A DNA stretch of 64,000 bases from an uncultured bacterium. GTDB lineage: Bacteria; Verrucomicrobiota; Kiritimatiellia; CAIKKV01. Made by a program: the position numbers and the translations under genes. The stretch spans positions 1 through 64,000 of the forward strand of contig CALHRZ010000025.1 of assembly GCA_938038445.1 (NCBI GenBank), in the 5' to 3' direction. Positions 8,816 to 18,219 of this stretch are shown piece by piece; within the stretch, counting starts at the first letter, position 1; the number at the start of each line of letters is the position of its first letter. A model generated the notes under the pieces. That model worked only from the letters and a program-made list of their open reading frames with translations, made no database searches and was not told the DNA's origin.

Positions 8816-9837
8816 CAAAGCGGTCCATTCGCGAAGAATTGAATCGGCCGGAAACGGAACTGGATGCCCGGTTGCGGCCGTCGCGGTTTGATGAGTTCGT
8901 CGGGCAGCGCAAGGTTCGGGAGCGTTTGGAACTGTTTGTCGAGGCGGCTCGACGGCGGGGGGATGTTCTCGAGCACGTGCTGCTTTCCGGTCCGCCGGGG
9001 CTTGGCAAGACGACGCTGGCGGGCATCTTGGCTGAAGCGATGGGTGTTTCACTTCGTGCCACGCAAGGGCCGGTGATTGACAAGCCGGCCGATCTTGCGG
9101 GACTTTTGACTGGGCTCGAGCGCGGGGATGTGCTGTTCATTGATGAAATTCATCGGCTTCAAAAGAGCGTGGAGGAATATCTTTATTCCGCGATGGAGGA
9201 GTTTGTCATTGACATCATGATTGACCAAGGGGCAAATGCCCGCTCCGTTCGCTTGACCTTGCCTCCGTTCACCCTGATCGGAGCGACCACGCGGGTGGGT
9301 CTGTTGTCGGCGCCCTTGCGAAGCCGTTTTGGGATGAATTGCCGGCTTGATTACTATCCGGCGGAGGAGCTGGAAGCGATTGTGAGGCGGAGTGCGGCGA
9401 TTTTGGGGGTGGAGGTGGATGAGGGCGGTGCACGGGAGATCGCGCGGCGTTCTCGCGGAACGCCGCGCATTGCGAACAATCTGCTTCGGCGGGTGCGGGA
9501 TTATGCCCAGATCAAGGGGGATGGCCGGATTACGAAAATCGTTGCAGATGCCGCTCTGCGCATGCTGGAAATTGACGAAGATGGGCTGGATGAGATGGAC
9601 AAGCGGGTTCTGGCGTCGCTTTTGTTCCGTTTCAAGGGGGGCCCGGTGGGGTTGAATTCTCTGGCCGTTTCAGTTGGGGAGGAACCGGACACGCTTGAAG
9701 AAGTGATTGAGCCTTTTCTGATTCAAGAGGGTTTGCTCAAGCGAACGGCGCAGGGACGTCAGGCGACGGAGCGGTGCTGGGAAAGGTTCCGAGCCCGTCG
9801 GGAGGCCGAGAACAGCAACCAGGGGCGACTCTTTTAA
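8812..9837 (+). CDS. ruvB: Holliday junction DNA helicase RuvB
   Basis: This AAA+ motor drives branch migration. The sequence has the conserved N-terminal [12 protein letters not shown], Walker [10 protein letters not shown], Walker B FIDEIHR, sensor GATTRVG and the winged-helix C-terminal domain. Its 341 residues are standard. The ATG overlaps the ruvA TGA by four bases, indicating translational coupling. Confidence 0.97.
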   Translation: MTKRSIREELNRPETELDARLRPSRFDEFVGQRKVRERLELFVEAARRRGDVLEHVLLSGPPGLGKTTLAGILAEAMGVSLRATQGPVIDKPADLAGLLTGLERGDVLFIDEIHRLQKSVEEYLYSAMEEFVIDIMIDQGANARSVRLTLPPFTLIGATTRVGLLSAPLRSRFGMNCRLDYYPAEELEAIVRRSAAILGVEVDEGGAREIARRSRGTPRIANNLLRRVRDYAQIKGDGRITKIVADAALRMLEIDEDGLDEMDKRVLASLLFRFKGGPVGLNSLAVSVGEEPDTLEEVIEPFLIQEGLLKRTAQGRQATERCWERFRARREAENSNQGRLF

Positions 9838-9866
9838 GAAAGCGTTGATCCGAAAGGAACGACCAG

Positions 9867-11132
9867 ATGAGAACCACCGCTGTACGGATTTACGGAAAAA
9901 ACGATCTGAGGCTCGAAACGTTCGACATGCCGCCGATGGGCGAGGATGAAATCCTGGCGGAAGTGGTGACGAATTCGATTTGCATGTCCGATCATAAAGC
10001 GGCATTGCAGGGTCCTGATCACAAACGGGTGCCGAAGGATGTGGCTCGCAATCCGACCATTTTGGGGCATGAATTTGCGGGGCGGATTTTGAAGGTGGGA
10101 AGTCGATGGGCCCATCAGTTTAAACCGGGCGATCGGTTCAGCATTCAGCCGGCTTTGGGGTACAAAGGGAGCTTGGATGCGCCGGGGTATTCCTTCCGCT
10201 GGATTGGGGGGAACGCGACGCATGTGCTGATTCCCTCGTGCGTGATGGAGATGAACTGTCTGTTGCCCTACACAGGCGATGGCTACTTCAAAGCGTCGCT
10301 CAGCGAGCCGATGTCCTGCATTGTGGGGGCATGTCATGCTCAGTATCATACCGTTTACGGCCGGTATGCGCATCAGATGGGTATAGTTGAAGGGGGGCGT
10401 TGCGCGATTCTGGCGGGGGCGGGTCCGATGGGGATGGGGTGTGCCGATTATCTCATTCATGGGCCGCGGAAGCCAAAATTTTTAGCGGTGACCGACATTG
10501 ATGATGCCCGGTTGCGGAGGGCGGCGGCTCTTCTCACCCCTGAAAAAGCGGCGCGGGAAGGGGTGGCCCTGCGGTTTTTTAACACACGACATGAAGCCGA
10601 CCCGGTGGGCTTATTGAAGAACGCGGCGGGGGGAGGCTATGATGATGTATTTGTTTTTGCTCCGGTTGCGTCGGTCGTAGAGCAGGCGGATGCGTTGTTG
10701 GGTCGAAACGGCTGTTTAAACTTTTTCGCGGGTCCGACGGATCCCGCTTTTTCGGCTCGGATAAACTTTTACAATGTGCATTATGCGGAGACGCACTTGG
10801 TGGGCACCAGTGGGGGAAACACGGACGACATGCGAGAGAGTTTAGCCCTCATGTCGGAAGGGCGGATCAATCCGGCTGCCATGATTACTCATATAGGGGG
10901 GTTGACCGCTGTGGCCGAGACAACGCTGAGGCTTCCGGAAATCCCCGGGGGCAAGAAACTCATTTATACGCATTACGATTTGCCTCTCACCGCGATTGAT
11001 GCGTTTTTGGAAAAAGGGCGTTCGGGGGATCGTTTTTATGGTGCACTTGCAGAACTCTGCGCTCGGCATGGAGGGCTTTGGAACGTCGAGGCTGAAGAAT
11101 ATCTCATTGCGCACGCTCCCCGGATCAAATAG
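9867..11132 (+). CDS. Zinc-type medium-chain dehydrogenase (sorbitol/L-sorbose-phosphate reductase-like)
   Basis: The 421-residue protein has the medium-chain dehydrogenase layout. A zinc-ligand region SICMSDHKAAL lies near residue 38, GHEFAG near residue 63, and a nucleotide-binding AGAGPMGMG near residue 183. The cluster of four structural-zinc cysteines of classical alcohol dehydrogenases is not evident. The extended length and overall pattern resemble the L-sorbose-1-phosphate reductase (SorE) subgroup, so a sugar or sugar-phosphate substrate is likely but unproven. GGAACG precedes the ATG. It stands between ruvB and the dnaK upstream region. Confidence 0.75.
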   Translation: MRTTAVRIYGKNDLRLETFDMPPMGEDEILAEVVTNSICMSDHKAALQGPDHKRVPKDVARNPTILGHEFAGRILKVGSRWAHQFKPGDRFSIQPALGYKGSLDAPGYSFRWIGGNATHVLIPSCVMEMNCLLPYTGDGYFKASLSEPMSCIVGACHAQYHTVYGRYAHQMGIVEGGRCAILAGAGPMGMGCADYLIHGPRKPKFLAVTDIDDARLRRAAALLTPEKAAREGVALRFFNTRHEADPVGLLKNAAGGGYDDVFVFAPVASVVEQADALLGRNGCLNFFAGPTDPAFSARINFYNVHYAETHLVGTSGGNTDDMRESLALMSEGRINPAAMITHIGGLTAVAETTLRLPEIPGGKKLIYTHYDLPLTAIDAFLEKGRSGDRFYGALAELCARHGGLWNVEAEEYLIAHAPRIK

Positions 11133-11152
11133 ACGCACGTTTTTTATCGTAA

Positions 11153-11195
11153 GCGACAAAATGGCACACAATATTTTTTCCTGTTTTTATTGTGT
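11153..11195. promoter_or_regulatory. Candidate regulatory elements upstream of dnaK
   Basis: The 204-bp gap before dnaK holds the motif GCGACAAAATGGCA at 11153-11166. A perfect 8-bp inverted repeat overlaps its end: ACACAATA at 11166-11173 and TATTGTGT at 11188-11195. The GACAAAATG core recurs twice in the rpsB/ilvD intergenic region. No CIRCE element is present. A weak sigma70-like pair (TTGCTT 11278-11283, TAACAA 11302-11307) lies closer to the gene, so these elements would act upstream of it. Confidence 0.35.
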
Positions 11196-11336
11196 AGAGC
11201 TTTTTTTTCTAAAATTCACCTGAAAAAGCGATGAAAGGCCATATGAGTCATAGCGCTTTGCGATGATGGCATGGCGATTGCTTCTTAAAACAGATGGTTT
11301 GTAACAATTGATGCGGGGAAGGGGGAGGAGGAAACA

Positions 11337-13250
11337 ATGGGAAAAGTCTTGGGGATAGATTTAGGAACGACCAATTCCTGTATGGCCGTCATGGAGGGGG
11401 GCGAGCCGGTGGTGATTCCGAATGCCGAGGGGATGCGGACAACCCCTTCCGTTGTGGCGTTTACGAAGACGGGTGAGCGTTTAGTAGGTCAGGCGGCCAA
11501 AAGGCAAGCGATTACGAACCCGAAGAATACGGTCTATTCGATTAAGCGGTTCATGGGGCGGAAGTACGACGAAGTGAAGCGTGAAATCGAGATTGTGCCG
11601 TACGAAGTGGTTCGTGCGCCGAATGGGGACGCGCATGTAAGGGTAGGGGACAAAGTTTATTCGCCGCCGGAAATTTCGGCGATGATTCTCCAGAAATTGA
11701 AGGCGGATGCCGAGGCCTTTTTGGGGGAAAAGATCAGCCAGGCGGTCATAACCGTTCCGGCTTATTTCAATGATAGCCAACGGCAGGCAACGAAGGATGC
11801 GGGTCGGATTGCCGGCTTAGAGGTGTTGCGGATTATAAACGAGCCTACGGCGGCTTCGCTGGCCTACGGGCTTAACAAGAAAAAAGATGAGCGGGTTGCC
11901 GTATACGACTTGGGGGGCGGAACCTTTGATATTTCCATTTTGGATATCGGAGATGGTGTGTTTGAGGTCAAGGCGACCAATGGGGACACCCATTTGGGCG
12001 GTGACGATTTTGACCGAGCGATCATGGAGTGGATGATAGCGGAATTCAAGCGTGAGCAGGGGGTAGACCTTTCGAAGGACACGATGGCGCTCCAGCGCTT
12101 GAAAGAGGCTGCGGAGAAGGCGAAATGCGAGCTTTCTTCTTCTCAGAGCACGGAGATCAATCTTCCGTTTATCACAGCGGATGCCGGTGGGCCCAAACAT
12201 CTTACGATGACGCTGACCCGTGCCAAACTCGAGCAGTTGACGGATGCTTTGGTGGAGCGGACGGTTGGGCCGGTTCATGCGTGCATGAAGGATGCGGGTT
12301 TGACCGAAGTGGACGAGGTGGTACTGGTGGGTGGAATGACGCGAATGCCGAAGGTCCAGGATAAAGTCCGCCAGCTTTTTGGGAAAGAACCTCACAAGGG
12401 CGTGAACCCGGACGAAGTGGTCGCGGTAGGAGCTGCGATTCAGGCGGGCGTGCTGAAAGGCGAAGTCAAGGATGTGCTGTTGCTCGATGTGACACCGCTT
12501 TCTCTTGGGATCGAAACGCTGGGGGGAGTTTTCACGGTGTTGATTGAGCGGAACACGACGATTCCCACGAAGAAGAAAGAGATTTTCAGCACGGCTTCGG
12601 ATAATCAGCCGTCTGTGGAAATTCACGTCCTTCAGGGCGAACGAAAGATGGCCCGGGACAACAAGTCCATCGGCCGGTTTGTGCTCGATGGGATTCCGCC
12701 TGCTCCGCGGGGGGTTCCCCAGATCGAGGTGACGTTTGACATTGATGCGAACGGCATTTTGAAGGTGAGCGCGAAAGATCTTGGAACGGGGCGTGAGCAG
12801 AACATCACGATCCAGCCGTCGAGTGGTTTGACGAGCGAGGAGATCGAGCGCATGGTAAAGGATGCGGCGCTGCATGCCGAAGAGGATCGGAAACAGCGTG
12901 AGCGGATTGAGTCCCTGAATCAGGGAGAAAATTTGGTTTATCAGACCGAAAAATTTCTCAAAGAGAACCAGGACAAGGTACCGGCGGACAAGAAAGCCCG
13001 CGTCGAGGAGGCGCTGGCGCGCATCCGGGAAGCGCTCAAGGAGAAGGATGCGGAAGCCGTCAAGCGCGAGATGGAGTCGTTGACTCGCGAGGTACAGGCT
13101 ATGTCATCGGATCTTTATTCGCGTGCGCAGTCTGATGGGTCGGCATCGGCGGGTGGCACTGCTTCGGGGGGTGCCGACGCTTCCTCCGGCGGGGGGCGTA
13201 AAGGGGGAGATGGAGATGTGATTGATGCCGATTTCGAGATCAAAAAGTGA
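11337..13250 (+). CDS. dnaK: Molecular chaperone DnaK (Hsp70)
   Basis: The N-terminal ATPase begins [12 protein letters not shown] and carries [13 protein letters not shown] and the [10 protein letters not shown] phosphate-binding loop. The substrate-binding domain follows, and the acidic tail ends [11 protein letters not shown]. Length is 637 residues, standard. GGGGGAGGAGG upstream of the ATG is a strong ribosome binding site. Neither grpE, dnaJ nor hrcA is adjacent. Instead groES-groEL follows on the same strand with no visible terminator, so cotranscription as a heat-shock unit is possible. Confidence 0.98.
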   Translation: MGKVLGIDLGTTNSCMAVMEGGEPVVIPNAEGMRTTPSVVAFTKTGERLVGQAAKRQAITNPKNTVYSIKRFMGRKYDEVKREIEIVPYEVVRAPNGDAHVRVGDKVYSPPEISAMILQKLKADAEAFLGEKISQAVITVPAYFNDSQRQATKDAGRIAGLEVLRIINEPTAASLAYGLNKKKDERVAVYDLGGGTFDISILDIGDGVFEVKATNGDTHLGGDDFDRAIMEWMIAEFKREQGVDLSKDTMALQRLKEAAEKAKCELSSSQSTEINLPFITADAGGPKHLTMTLTRAKLEQLTDALVERTVGPVHACMKDAGLTEVDEVVLVGGMTRMPKVQDKVRQLFGKEPHKGVNPDEVVAVGAAIQAGVLKGEVKDVLLLDVTPLSLGIETLGGVFTVLIERNTTIPTKKKEIFSTASDNQPSVEIHVLQGERKMARDNKSIGRFVLDGIPPAPRGVPQIEVTFDIDANGILKVSAKDLGTGREQNITIQPSSGLTSEEIERMVKDAALHAEEDRKQRERIESLNQGENLVYQTEKFLKENQDKVPADKKARVEEALARIREALKEKDAEAVKREMESLTREVQAMSSDLYSRAQSDGSASAGGTASGGADASSGGGRKGGDGDVIDADFEIKK

Positions 13251-13329
13251 AGAGAGTGGAACCATTCGGCCCGCCGAGTGGCGTGGTCGGTTAACAACCT
13301 ACGGTCCCAACTACAAGAAGGAGGATCCT

Positions 13330-13617
13330 ATGAAGGTAAAACCGTTGGGTGATCGGGTGCTGGTGCAGCCCGAGAAGGAGAACGAAGTGCGCAAAGGCGG
13401 GATCATTATCCCCGACACGGCGAAGGAAAAGCCGCAACAGGGGAAGGTGATCGAGGTCGGAACCGGCAAGCGGGATGAGGACGGGAAAATTATTCCGTTC
13501 AACGTCAAGAAGGGCGATCGGGTTCTGATGCCGAAGTATGGCGGGACCGAGATCAAGCTCGACGACGTGGACTATGTCATCATCCGCGAGGAGGACATTC
13601 TCGGCGTGCTGGAGTAA
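13330..13617 (+). CDS. groES: Co-chaperonin GroES
   Basis: GroES caps the GroEL ring. The sequence [16 protein letters not shown], the mobile-loop region [18 protein letters not shown] and the C-terminal [15 protein letters not shown] are typical, and its 95 residues are standard. The ATG at 13330 follows AAGGAGGA. The longer track ORF from 13222 overlaps dnaK and is spurious upstream of this start. The gap to dnaK is about 80 bases and groEL begins 47 bases downstream. Confidence 0.98.
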   Translation: MKVKPLGDRVLVQPEKENEVRKGGIIIPDTAKEKPQQGKVIEVGTGKRDEDGKIIPFNVKKGDRVLMPKYGGTEIKLDDVDYVIIREEDILGVLE

Positions 13618-13663
13618 CCCGGTTCGAATCAACCGGCAACATTTCAGAATAGGAGAAGGAACG

Positions 13664-15304
13664 ATGGCAGACAAAGGCAAGCAACTGAAATATGACGCGG
13701 AGGCTCGTCAGGCGATTCTTCGCGGTGTTGAAAAACTGAGCCGCGCCGTCAAGGCGACCCTCGGTCCGGCGGGGCGAAACGTGGTGCTGGACAAGAAATT
13801 CGGGTCGCCCACCATTACCAAGGACGGCGTCACGGTAGCGAAGGAGATCGAACTTCCGGACCCCTTTGAAAACATGGGGGCACAGCTGGTTCGGGAAGTC
13901 GCGAGCAAAACGAGCGATACCGCCGGCGATGGGACCACCACGGCGACCCTGCTCGCCGAGGCCATCTTCCGGATGGGGCTCAAGAACGTAACGGCGGGTT
14001 CGGATCCGATGTCCATTAAACGGGGGATTGACAAGGCCGTTGCGAAGGTAGTCGAAGCGCTCGCCAAGCAGGCCAAGAAGGTTAAAGATCACACCGAGAT
14101 TGCGCAGGTCGCGACGATTTCCGCCAATGGCGACACCGTAATTGGCGAGATCATTGCGGATGCGATGGACAAGGTGGGGAAGGACGGCACGATCACGGTC
14201 GAGGAGTCCAAGACGCTCGACACGACGTGCGATGTAGTGGAAGGGATGCAGTTCGACAAGGGTTATCTCTCGCCCTACTTCGTCACGAATACCGAGACGA
14301 TGGAGTGTGTGTTAGAGGACTGCTACATTCTGATCCACGAGAAGAAGATTTCGAGTTTGCAGGATCTTCTTCCCCTTCTGCAGACTGTGGCAAAAGCGGG
14401 AAAACCCCTTCTGGTGATCGCGGAAGAGGTTGAAGGCGAGGCGCTGGCGACTCTGGTGGTCAATAAATTGCGCGGCACGCTTCAGGTGTGCGCGGTGAAG
14501 GCGCCTGGGTTTGGGGACCGCCGGAAAGCGATGCTGGAAGATATTGCCATCCTGACGGGTGGCAAGTGCTTGACCGAAGACCTCGGGATCAAGCTTGAGA
14601 ACGTTCAGCTTTCGGATCTCGGCCGCGCGAAACGGGTTACGGTGGACAAAGATAACACGACCATAGTGGAAGGCGCGGGCACTACCGCCGCCATCCAGGG
14701 GCGTGTGGCGCAGATCAAGCGGCAGATCGAGGAAACGACTTCGGATTATGACCGCGAGAAACTGCAGGAGCGCCTGGCCAAGCTGGCGGGCGGCGTGGCC
14801 GTCATCAACGTAGGCGCCGCGACGGAAACCGAGATGAAGGAAAAGAAGGCTCGTGTGGAGGATGCGCTCCATGCGACCCGCGCTGCGGTCGAAGAAGGTG
14901 TCGTGGCGGGGGGCGGTGTGGCCTTGCTCCGTTGCCAGTCTGCGCTGGACGAGTTGAACCTGGAAGGGGACGAGAAGGTGGGCGTCCAGATCATTCGCGA
15001 TTCGCTCGAAGCGCCGGTGCGTCAACTGGTGGCCAATGCGGGTCTGGAAGGTTCCATCGTCGTGCAGGAAATCAAAAAGGCGAAGAGCCCCACCCATGGT
15101 TTCAACGTGGCGACCCGCCAGTACACGGATCTGGTGAAAGCCGGGATTCTTGATCCCGCGAAGGTTGTTCGGACGGCTATCCAAAATGCCGCGAGTATTG
15201 CGGGGCTGCTGCTCACCACGGAATGCATGGTGACGGAGATTCCGGAGGAGGAGAAGAAGGCAGCGCCGGCCGGCGGCGGCGGTATGGGCAACGACATGTA
15301 CTAA
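13664..15304 (+). CDS. groEL: Chaperonin GroEL
   Basis: The 60-kDa chaperonin forms tetradecameric folding chambers with GroES. Recognisable segments include the ATP-binding [27 protein letters not shown] and [10 protein letters not shown]. The C-terminus ends in a short Gly/Met-rich tail ([10 protein letters not shown]). I use ATG 13664 ([11 protein letters not shown]) after AGGAGAAGG, giving 546 residues, rather than the track start at 13538 inside groES. A strong terminator follows at 15337. Confidence 0.98.
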   Translation: MADKGKQLKYDAEARQAILRGVEKLSRAVKATLGPAGRNVVLDKKFGSPTITKDGVTVAKEIELPDPFENMGAQLVREVASKTSDTAGDGTTTATLLAEAIFRMGLKNVTAGSDPMSIKRGIDKAVAKVVEALAKQAKKVKDHTEIAQVATISANGDTVIGEIIADAMDKVGKDGTITVEESKTLDTTCDVVEGMQFDKGYLSPYFVTNTETMECVLEDCYILIHEKKISSLQDLLPLLQTVAKAGKPLLVIAEEVEGEALATLVVNKLRGTLQVCAVKAPGFGDRRKAMLEDIAILTGGKCLTEDLGIKLENVQLSDLGRAKRVTVDKDNTTIVEGAGTTAAIQGRVAQIKRQIEETTSDYDREKLQERLAKLAGGVAVINVGAATETEMKEKKARVEDALHATRAAVEEGVVAGGGVALLRCQSALDELNLEGDEKVGVQIIRDSLEAPVRQLVANAGLEGSIVVQEIKKAKSPTHGFNVATRQYTDLVKAGILDPAKVVRTAIQNAASIAGLLLTTECMVTEIPEEEKKAAPAGGGGMGNDMY

Positions 15305-15326
15305 ATCGAAGACACCCTCTGGGGTG

Positions 15327-15355
15327 TTGACATTGTGGGGCGAGGCATCTATATT
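15327..15355 (+). promoter_or_regulatory. Predicted sigma70 promoter of rpoZ nested in the groEL terminator
   Basis: A consensus TTGACA (15327-15332) and TATATT (15350-15355) are separated by exactly 17 bases. The spacer is the left arm of the groEL terminator stem and the -10 hexamer is the hairpin loop. Initiation would fall around 15361-15363, giving a short leader to the rpoZ TTG start. Confidence 0.7.
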
Positions 15356-15376
15356 GATGCCTCGTCCCTTTTTTTC
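15337..15376 (+). terminator. Rho-independent terminator after groEL
   Basis: GGGGCGAGGCATC (15337-15349) pairs with GATGCCTCGTCCC (15356-15368) across a six-base TATATT loop, with a single G:U pair, and is followed by a run of Ts. A smaller hairpin ACACCC-TCTG-GGGTGT lies just before it. The loop doubles as the -10 box of the next promoter. Confidence 0.9.
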
Positions 15377-15393
15377 AAGCGGAGGCTTTTTCG

Positions 15394-15618
15394 TTGAACG
15401 TCGAACTTTTGAATGCTGCGCGTCATCGGTTGCCGAATGAACCCCTGTTAATCAATGTGGTGGCCAAACGGGTGCGCCAGTTGATAGATGGAATGCCGCC
15501 GTATATCCGACCCAAAGGGCCGAATGAAGAAAAGGTGGACATCGCCCTGCGGGAGATTGCGGAGGGCAAACTGACGGCGGAAATTGATTACGCGGCTGCC
15601 TTAGACCAGGCATCCTAG
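15394..15618 (+). CDS. rpoZ: DNA-directed RNA polymerase omega subunit
   Basis: This 74-residue protein matches the short omega subunit, which helps assemble RNA polymerase by chaperoning beta-prime. The segments LINVVAKRVRQLIDG and EKVDIALREIAEGKL correspond to conserved omega helices. The start is TTG with GCGGAGG upstream. Its own promoter sits within the groEL terminator, and smpB follows 16 bases downstream. Confidence 0.85.
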   Translation: MNVELLNAARHRLPNEPLLINVVAKRVRQLIDGMPPYIRPKGPNEEKVDIALREIAEGKLTAEIDYAAALDQAS

Positions 15619-15634
15619 TTTTCGGGAGGTTTCT

Positions 15635-16108
15635 ATGGCCTCTCCGGCGCGACGCGACCGTCTTCCGGTGGCTGATCATCGCCGAGCGCGTCATGATTAC
15701 GAGATTCTGGAGAGGCTTGAAGCGGGTATCGCCCTCACGGGGACGGAAGTCAAGTCGGCGCGAGCGGGTCACGTGAGCTTAGCGGGGGGCTTTGTGAGGT
15801 TTGAAGGGCGTCGAGCCTGGTTGTGTGGGGTGCGGATTGCGCCCTACGAATTTGGGAACCGGTTCAATCACGACCCGGAGCGGCCTCGGGCGTTGCTTCT
15901 CCATCAGCGGGAGCTCGCTCATTTGTCCGGTCTGACGGCACGAAAAGGATTAACGGTAATCCCGCTTTCCGCGTACTTTCGAAAGGGAAAGTTTAAAATC
16001 GAACTGGGATTGTGTCGGGGCCGACAGAGCCCTGACAAACGGGAACTTTTGAAGCGTAAGACCGCAGAACTGGAGGCAGCGCGGGCTGTTCGGAATGCCT
16101 TGCGCTGA
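15635..16108 (+). CDS. smpB: SsrA-binding protein SmpB
   Basis: SmpB delivers tmRNA to stalled ribosomes for trans-translation. The conserved sequence YEILERLEAGIALTGTEVKSARAG, the HDPERPRALLLHQREL block and the basic C-terminal region rich in KRKTAELEAAR are all present in 157 residues. The start ATG has GGGAGG upstream. No ssrA gene is visible in the window. Confidence 0.96.
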   Translation: MASPARRDRLPVADHRRARHDYEILERLEAGIALTGTEVKSARAGHVSLAGGFVRFEGRRAWLCGVRIAPYEFGNRFNHDPERPRALLLHQRELAHLSGLTARKGLTVIPLSAYFRKGKFKIELGLCRGRQSPDKRELLKRKTAELEAARAVRNALR

Positions 16109-16124
16109 GGTTTTTATGGATATT

Positions 16125-16895
16125 TCAGGGGGGTGGGATGTGGGGAGGGAGGGATGATCGGGTCTCGACTCGAGGGGCTAAGAGGAGGGGAATTAGGCTT
16201 CGGCTAAAGTCCCGCCAATGCGCAGCGTTTGGAAATTCGGATTCTCGCATCCGAAATCGGGGTGAATGGTGAAAAAAGCGGCATCCAATCTGCTCCCTGC
16301 CCAGTTCCGCGTGCAGGCGTTCGTGGAAGACTAAAAACGAAAGAAAGCCATTTGGAATTCGGGGATCATCCAGAATTGGATGAATGCGAATGAGATGGAA
16401 CTCCGCGTGATACGCCGCGAAATGGATGGTTTGGGTCGCTCGAACTTTCCGGCGATGGGGTCCCCAGGTGATGCATGGCGAAGGAGTTGTCCAGGACCAA
16501 CTGTCGTTGATTTCTTTCAGGATCGGTGTCAGATCATGAAAGTCCCCTTTTGGCTGGAGGGGAAGGAAAGGCTTTCGCGGAAGCGTGGGAGGGGCGGGGA
16601 GTGGGAATGCGTTCATTTCACGGCATAAAGCGCTCCATGCAAGGCGGGTTCGATCCGCCAGGAACTTCTTGAGTGTTCGCCAGAAAGCGGGCGTTGCGTG
16701 AAGAAATTCCTCTCGCATGCGAACGCAAATCCGGTTGGACTTGAACCGGACGCTAAGGCGGGAGACGCGATTTTGAGTTAGACGTAGTTCGACGGGGAGG
16801 TTCAAACCGCTGGTAAGCCATTCGGCCGCGTGGCCGGCGCTGCGCCAAAGGAGTGAGTTCGATGATTCTCCGTCCAATTGAAGAGGATCAGCCAT
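16125..16895 (-). CDS. SprT-like zinc metallopeptidase domain protein
   Basis: A HExxH zinc-binding motif occurs as VFHERLHAELG, preceded by FHLIRIHPILDDPRIPNGFLSFL. This matches the SprT-like family layout (IRIHPxLDxPxVP...VxYHExLH) seen in many uncharacterised bacterial proteins. A third ligand is probably the histidine after HHSPRFRMRESEFP. The 256-residue length includes an N-terminal part I cannot assign. The start overlaps the stop of the upstream RNA methyltransferase by eight bases, indicating coupling. Substrate and role are unknown. Confidence 0.65.
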   Translation of the reverse strand: MADPLQLDGESSNSLLWRSAGHAAEWLTSGLNLPVELRLTQNRVSRLSVRFKSNRICVRMREEFLHATPAFWRTLKKFLADRTRLAWSALCREMNAFPLPAPPTLPRKPFLPLQPKGDFHDLTPILKEINDSWSWTTPSPCITWGPHRRKVRATQTIHFAAYHAEFHLIRIHPILDDPRIPNGFLSFLVFHERLHAELGREQIGCRFFHHSPRFRMRESEFPNAAHWRDFSRSLIPLLLAPRVETRSSLPPHIPPP

Positions 16896-17712
16896 GACTG
16901 TTTCGGCCGGACGGCATGCTGGAGCGTCGTTGTCGCAATGCTTCGTAGAGAAGGAGAGTGGCGGCCTGGGCGACGTTGAGGGAATCGGCCTGTCCCCGCA
17001 TGGGAATCCGGACCGTGAGGTCCGCTTCCTTCATCCAGGATTCAGTCAGACCATATTGCTCGGATCCCACAGCGATTGCGACAGGGGCCGCGAGATCAGC
17101 ATCGTAAAAATCGCAGGTTGCATGGGGAGAGGCGGCCAGGATCGCGATCCGTTGTTTCCGGAGCCAGGCCAGAAGCAGCGGCGCCTCGGTCACGGCCACG
17201 GGGAGGGCGAAGACGACGCCAGTACTGGATCGAATCACGTTGGGGTTGAAGAGGTCCGTGCGAGGATCGGCCACGATGACCGCATCGGCGCCAGCGGCGT
17301 CAGCGGACCGGATAAGTGTGCCAAGATTGCCGGGTTTTTCAACACCTTCGGCCACAAGGAGAAGGGGGCAAGTCGAGAGAGGGATATTTTCCAATTTCCG
17401 ACGAAACTGACGTGCCACGGCGAGAAGCCCTTCCGGCCGGTCGCGATATGCCATTTTGGAAAAGACGGCGGGAGAACATTCGAGGATTTCGGTTCCAGAG
17501 GCGCGGCAGCGTTCAATGAGGAGGGGTTCATTGACGCCGAGGAAGAAGGTGGGACATATGAAAAGAGAAAGAGGGCGGATGCCGTTCTGAACGGCGCGTT
17601 GAATTTCGCGGAAACCTTCGATGACAAAAAGGCCGGTTTCATCCCTGGGCTTTCGGTCCCTCAGGCGAATGACCTCCTTGACCCGTGGGTTCTGGAGGCT
17701 GGTCAGACGCAT
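16888..17712 (-). CDS. TrmH/SpoU-family RNA 2'-O-methyltransferase
   Basis: The protein has the SPOUT fold with the three SpoU motifs: VEKPGNLGTLIRSADAAGADAV (motif 1), an AIAVGSEQYGL region (motif 2) and IPMRGQADSLNVAQAATLLLYEA (motif 3). The N-terminal VKEVIRLRDRKPRDETGLFVIEG is the substrate-binding domain typical of 23S rRNA or tRNA ribose methyltransferases. The 274-residue length is typical. Specificity (RlmB-like or another) cannot be fixed from sequence. It lies between the one-domain lipoprotein and the SprT-like gene on minus. Confidence 0.88.
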   Translation of the reverse strand: MRLTSLQNPRVKEVIRLRDRKPRDETGLFVIEGFREIQRAVQNGIRPLSLFICPTFFLGVNEPLLIERCRASGTEILECSPAVFSKMAYRDRPEGLLAVARQFRRKLENIPLSTCPLLLVAEGVEKPGNLGTLIRSADAAGADAVIVADPRTDLFNPNVIRSSTGVVFALPVAVTEAPLLLAWLRKQRIAILAASPHATCDFYDADLAAPVAIAVGSEQYGLTESWMKEADLTVRIPMRGQADSLNVAQAATLLLYEALRQRRSSMPSGRNSHG

Positions 17713-17735
17713 CGGAATGGGGTAACAAAAGGGGC

Positions 17736-18125
17736 TCAGGGACGATGGGTGATATAGGCGGTGGCGACGACCCTGCCCGACACGTTTGTGCCTGGGGCGT
17801 TGGTAGGCGCTCCGCCTCTTGCCCCTTCGATATAGGATTGGACGTACAGTTCCTGTAAGGCATTTGTGGGGATAGGACCGGCGGTATAGAGGACGGTATT
17901 TCCATCACGCCGGTTTAGGGTTCCGAGTCGTTCATCTTTGAGCCACCAACGGTAGCGGTAGCCCCCGGAGACGGTGAAGCTAACCGACTGGTTTTTTTGG
18001 ACAGTCGCGCTGGGAGGCTGGATGGTGAGGATCTGATCCTCGGATGATTCGACTTCGCAACCGGACAAAATCAGGGTTAAAAAAACCGTCGGAACTGATC
18101 CTACTAGAATGGCCCAACCTTTCAT
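17736..18125 (-). CDS. One-domain Ig-like lipoprotein, paralogue of the gene at 4065
   Basis: A signal peptide ends in the lipobox LILSGC, followed by one Ig-like unit (LTIQPPSATVQKNQSVSFTVSGGYRYRWW) closely resembling repeat 1 of the 4065-4718 protein. Shared details include the GTLNRRDGNTVLYTA segment and the ending AYITHRP. The stop codon follows THRP immediately, at the point where the larger paralogue continues into a second domain. It is therefore either the ancestral one-domain form or a truncated copy. It leads a minus-strand operon with the SpoU methyltransferase. Function is unknown. Confidence 0.7.
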   Translation of the reverse strand: MKGWAILVGSVPTVFLTLILSGCEVESSEDQILTIQPPSATVQKNQSVSFTVSGGYRYRWWLKDERLGTLNRRDGNTVLYTAGPIPTNALQELYVQSYIEGARGGAPTNAPGTNVSGRVVATAYITHRP

Positions 18126-18146
18126 TTCCGGCTCCGTTTATAATCA

Positions 18147-18175
18147 AACTTAGTCGTTCAGGATTCATCTGTCAA
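18147..18175 (-). promoter_or_regulatory. Predicted promoter for the minus-strand lipoprotein operon
   Basis: On the minus strand, TTGACA (18175-18170) and TAAGTT (18152-18147) are spaced by 17 bases, just upstream of the lipoprotein start at 18125. The -35 is consensus and the -10 is poor. A TATAAA a little further downstream is an alternative. Confidence 0.45.
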
Positions 18176-18219
18176 GGCTTGGGGTGGAAAGAGGGGGGGA
18201 TATGCGAGAAAGCCATACA

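Noticed and set aside
11133-11336. Possible sigma54 promoter upstream of dnaK (TGGCAC at 11162)
   Set aside because: The -12 GC element is missing at the required distance; the sequence after TGGCAC is AT-only.
11133-13663. CIRCE operator before dnaK or groES
   Set aside because: No TTAGCACTC-N9-GAGTGCTAA-like sequence was found in either upstream region.
16109-16200. tmRNA gene next to smpB
   Set aside because: The bases after smpB show no tmRNA ends or tag reading frame, and the SprT-like gene begins within 16 bases.
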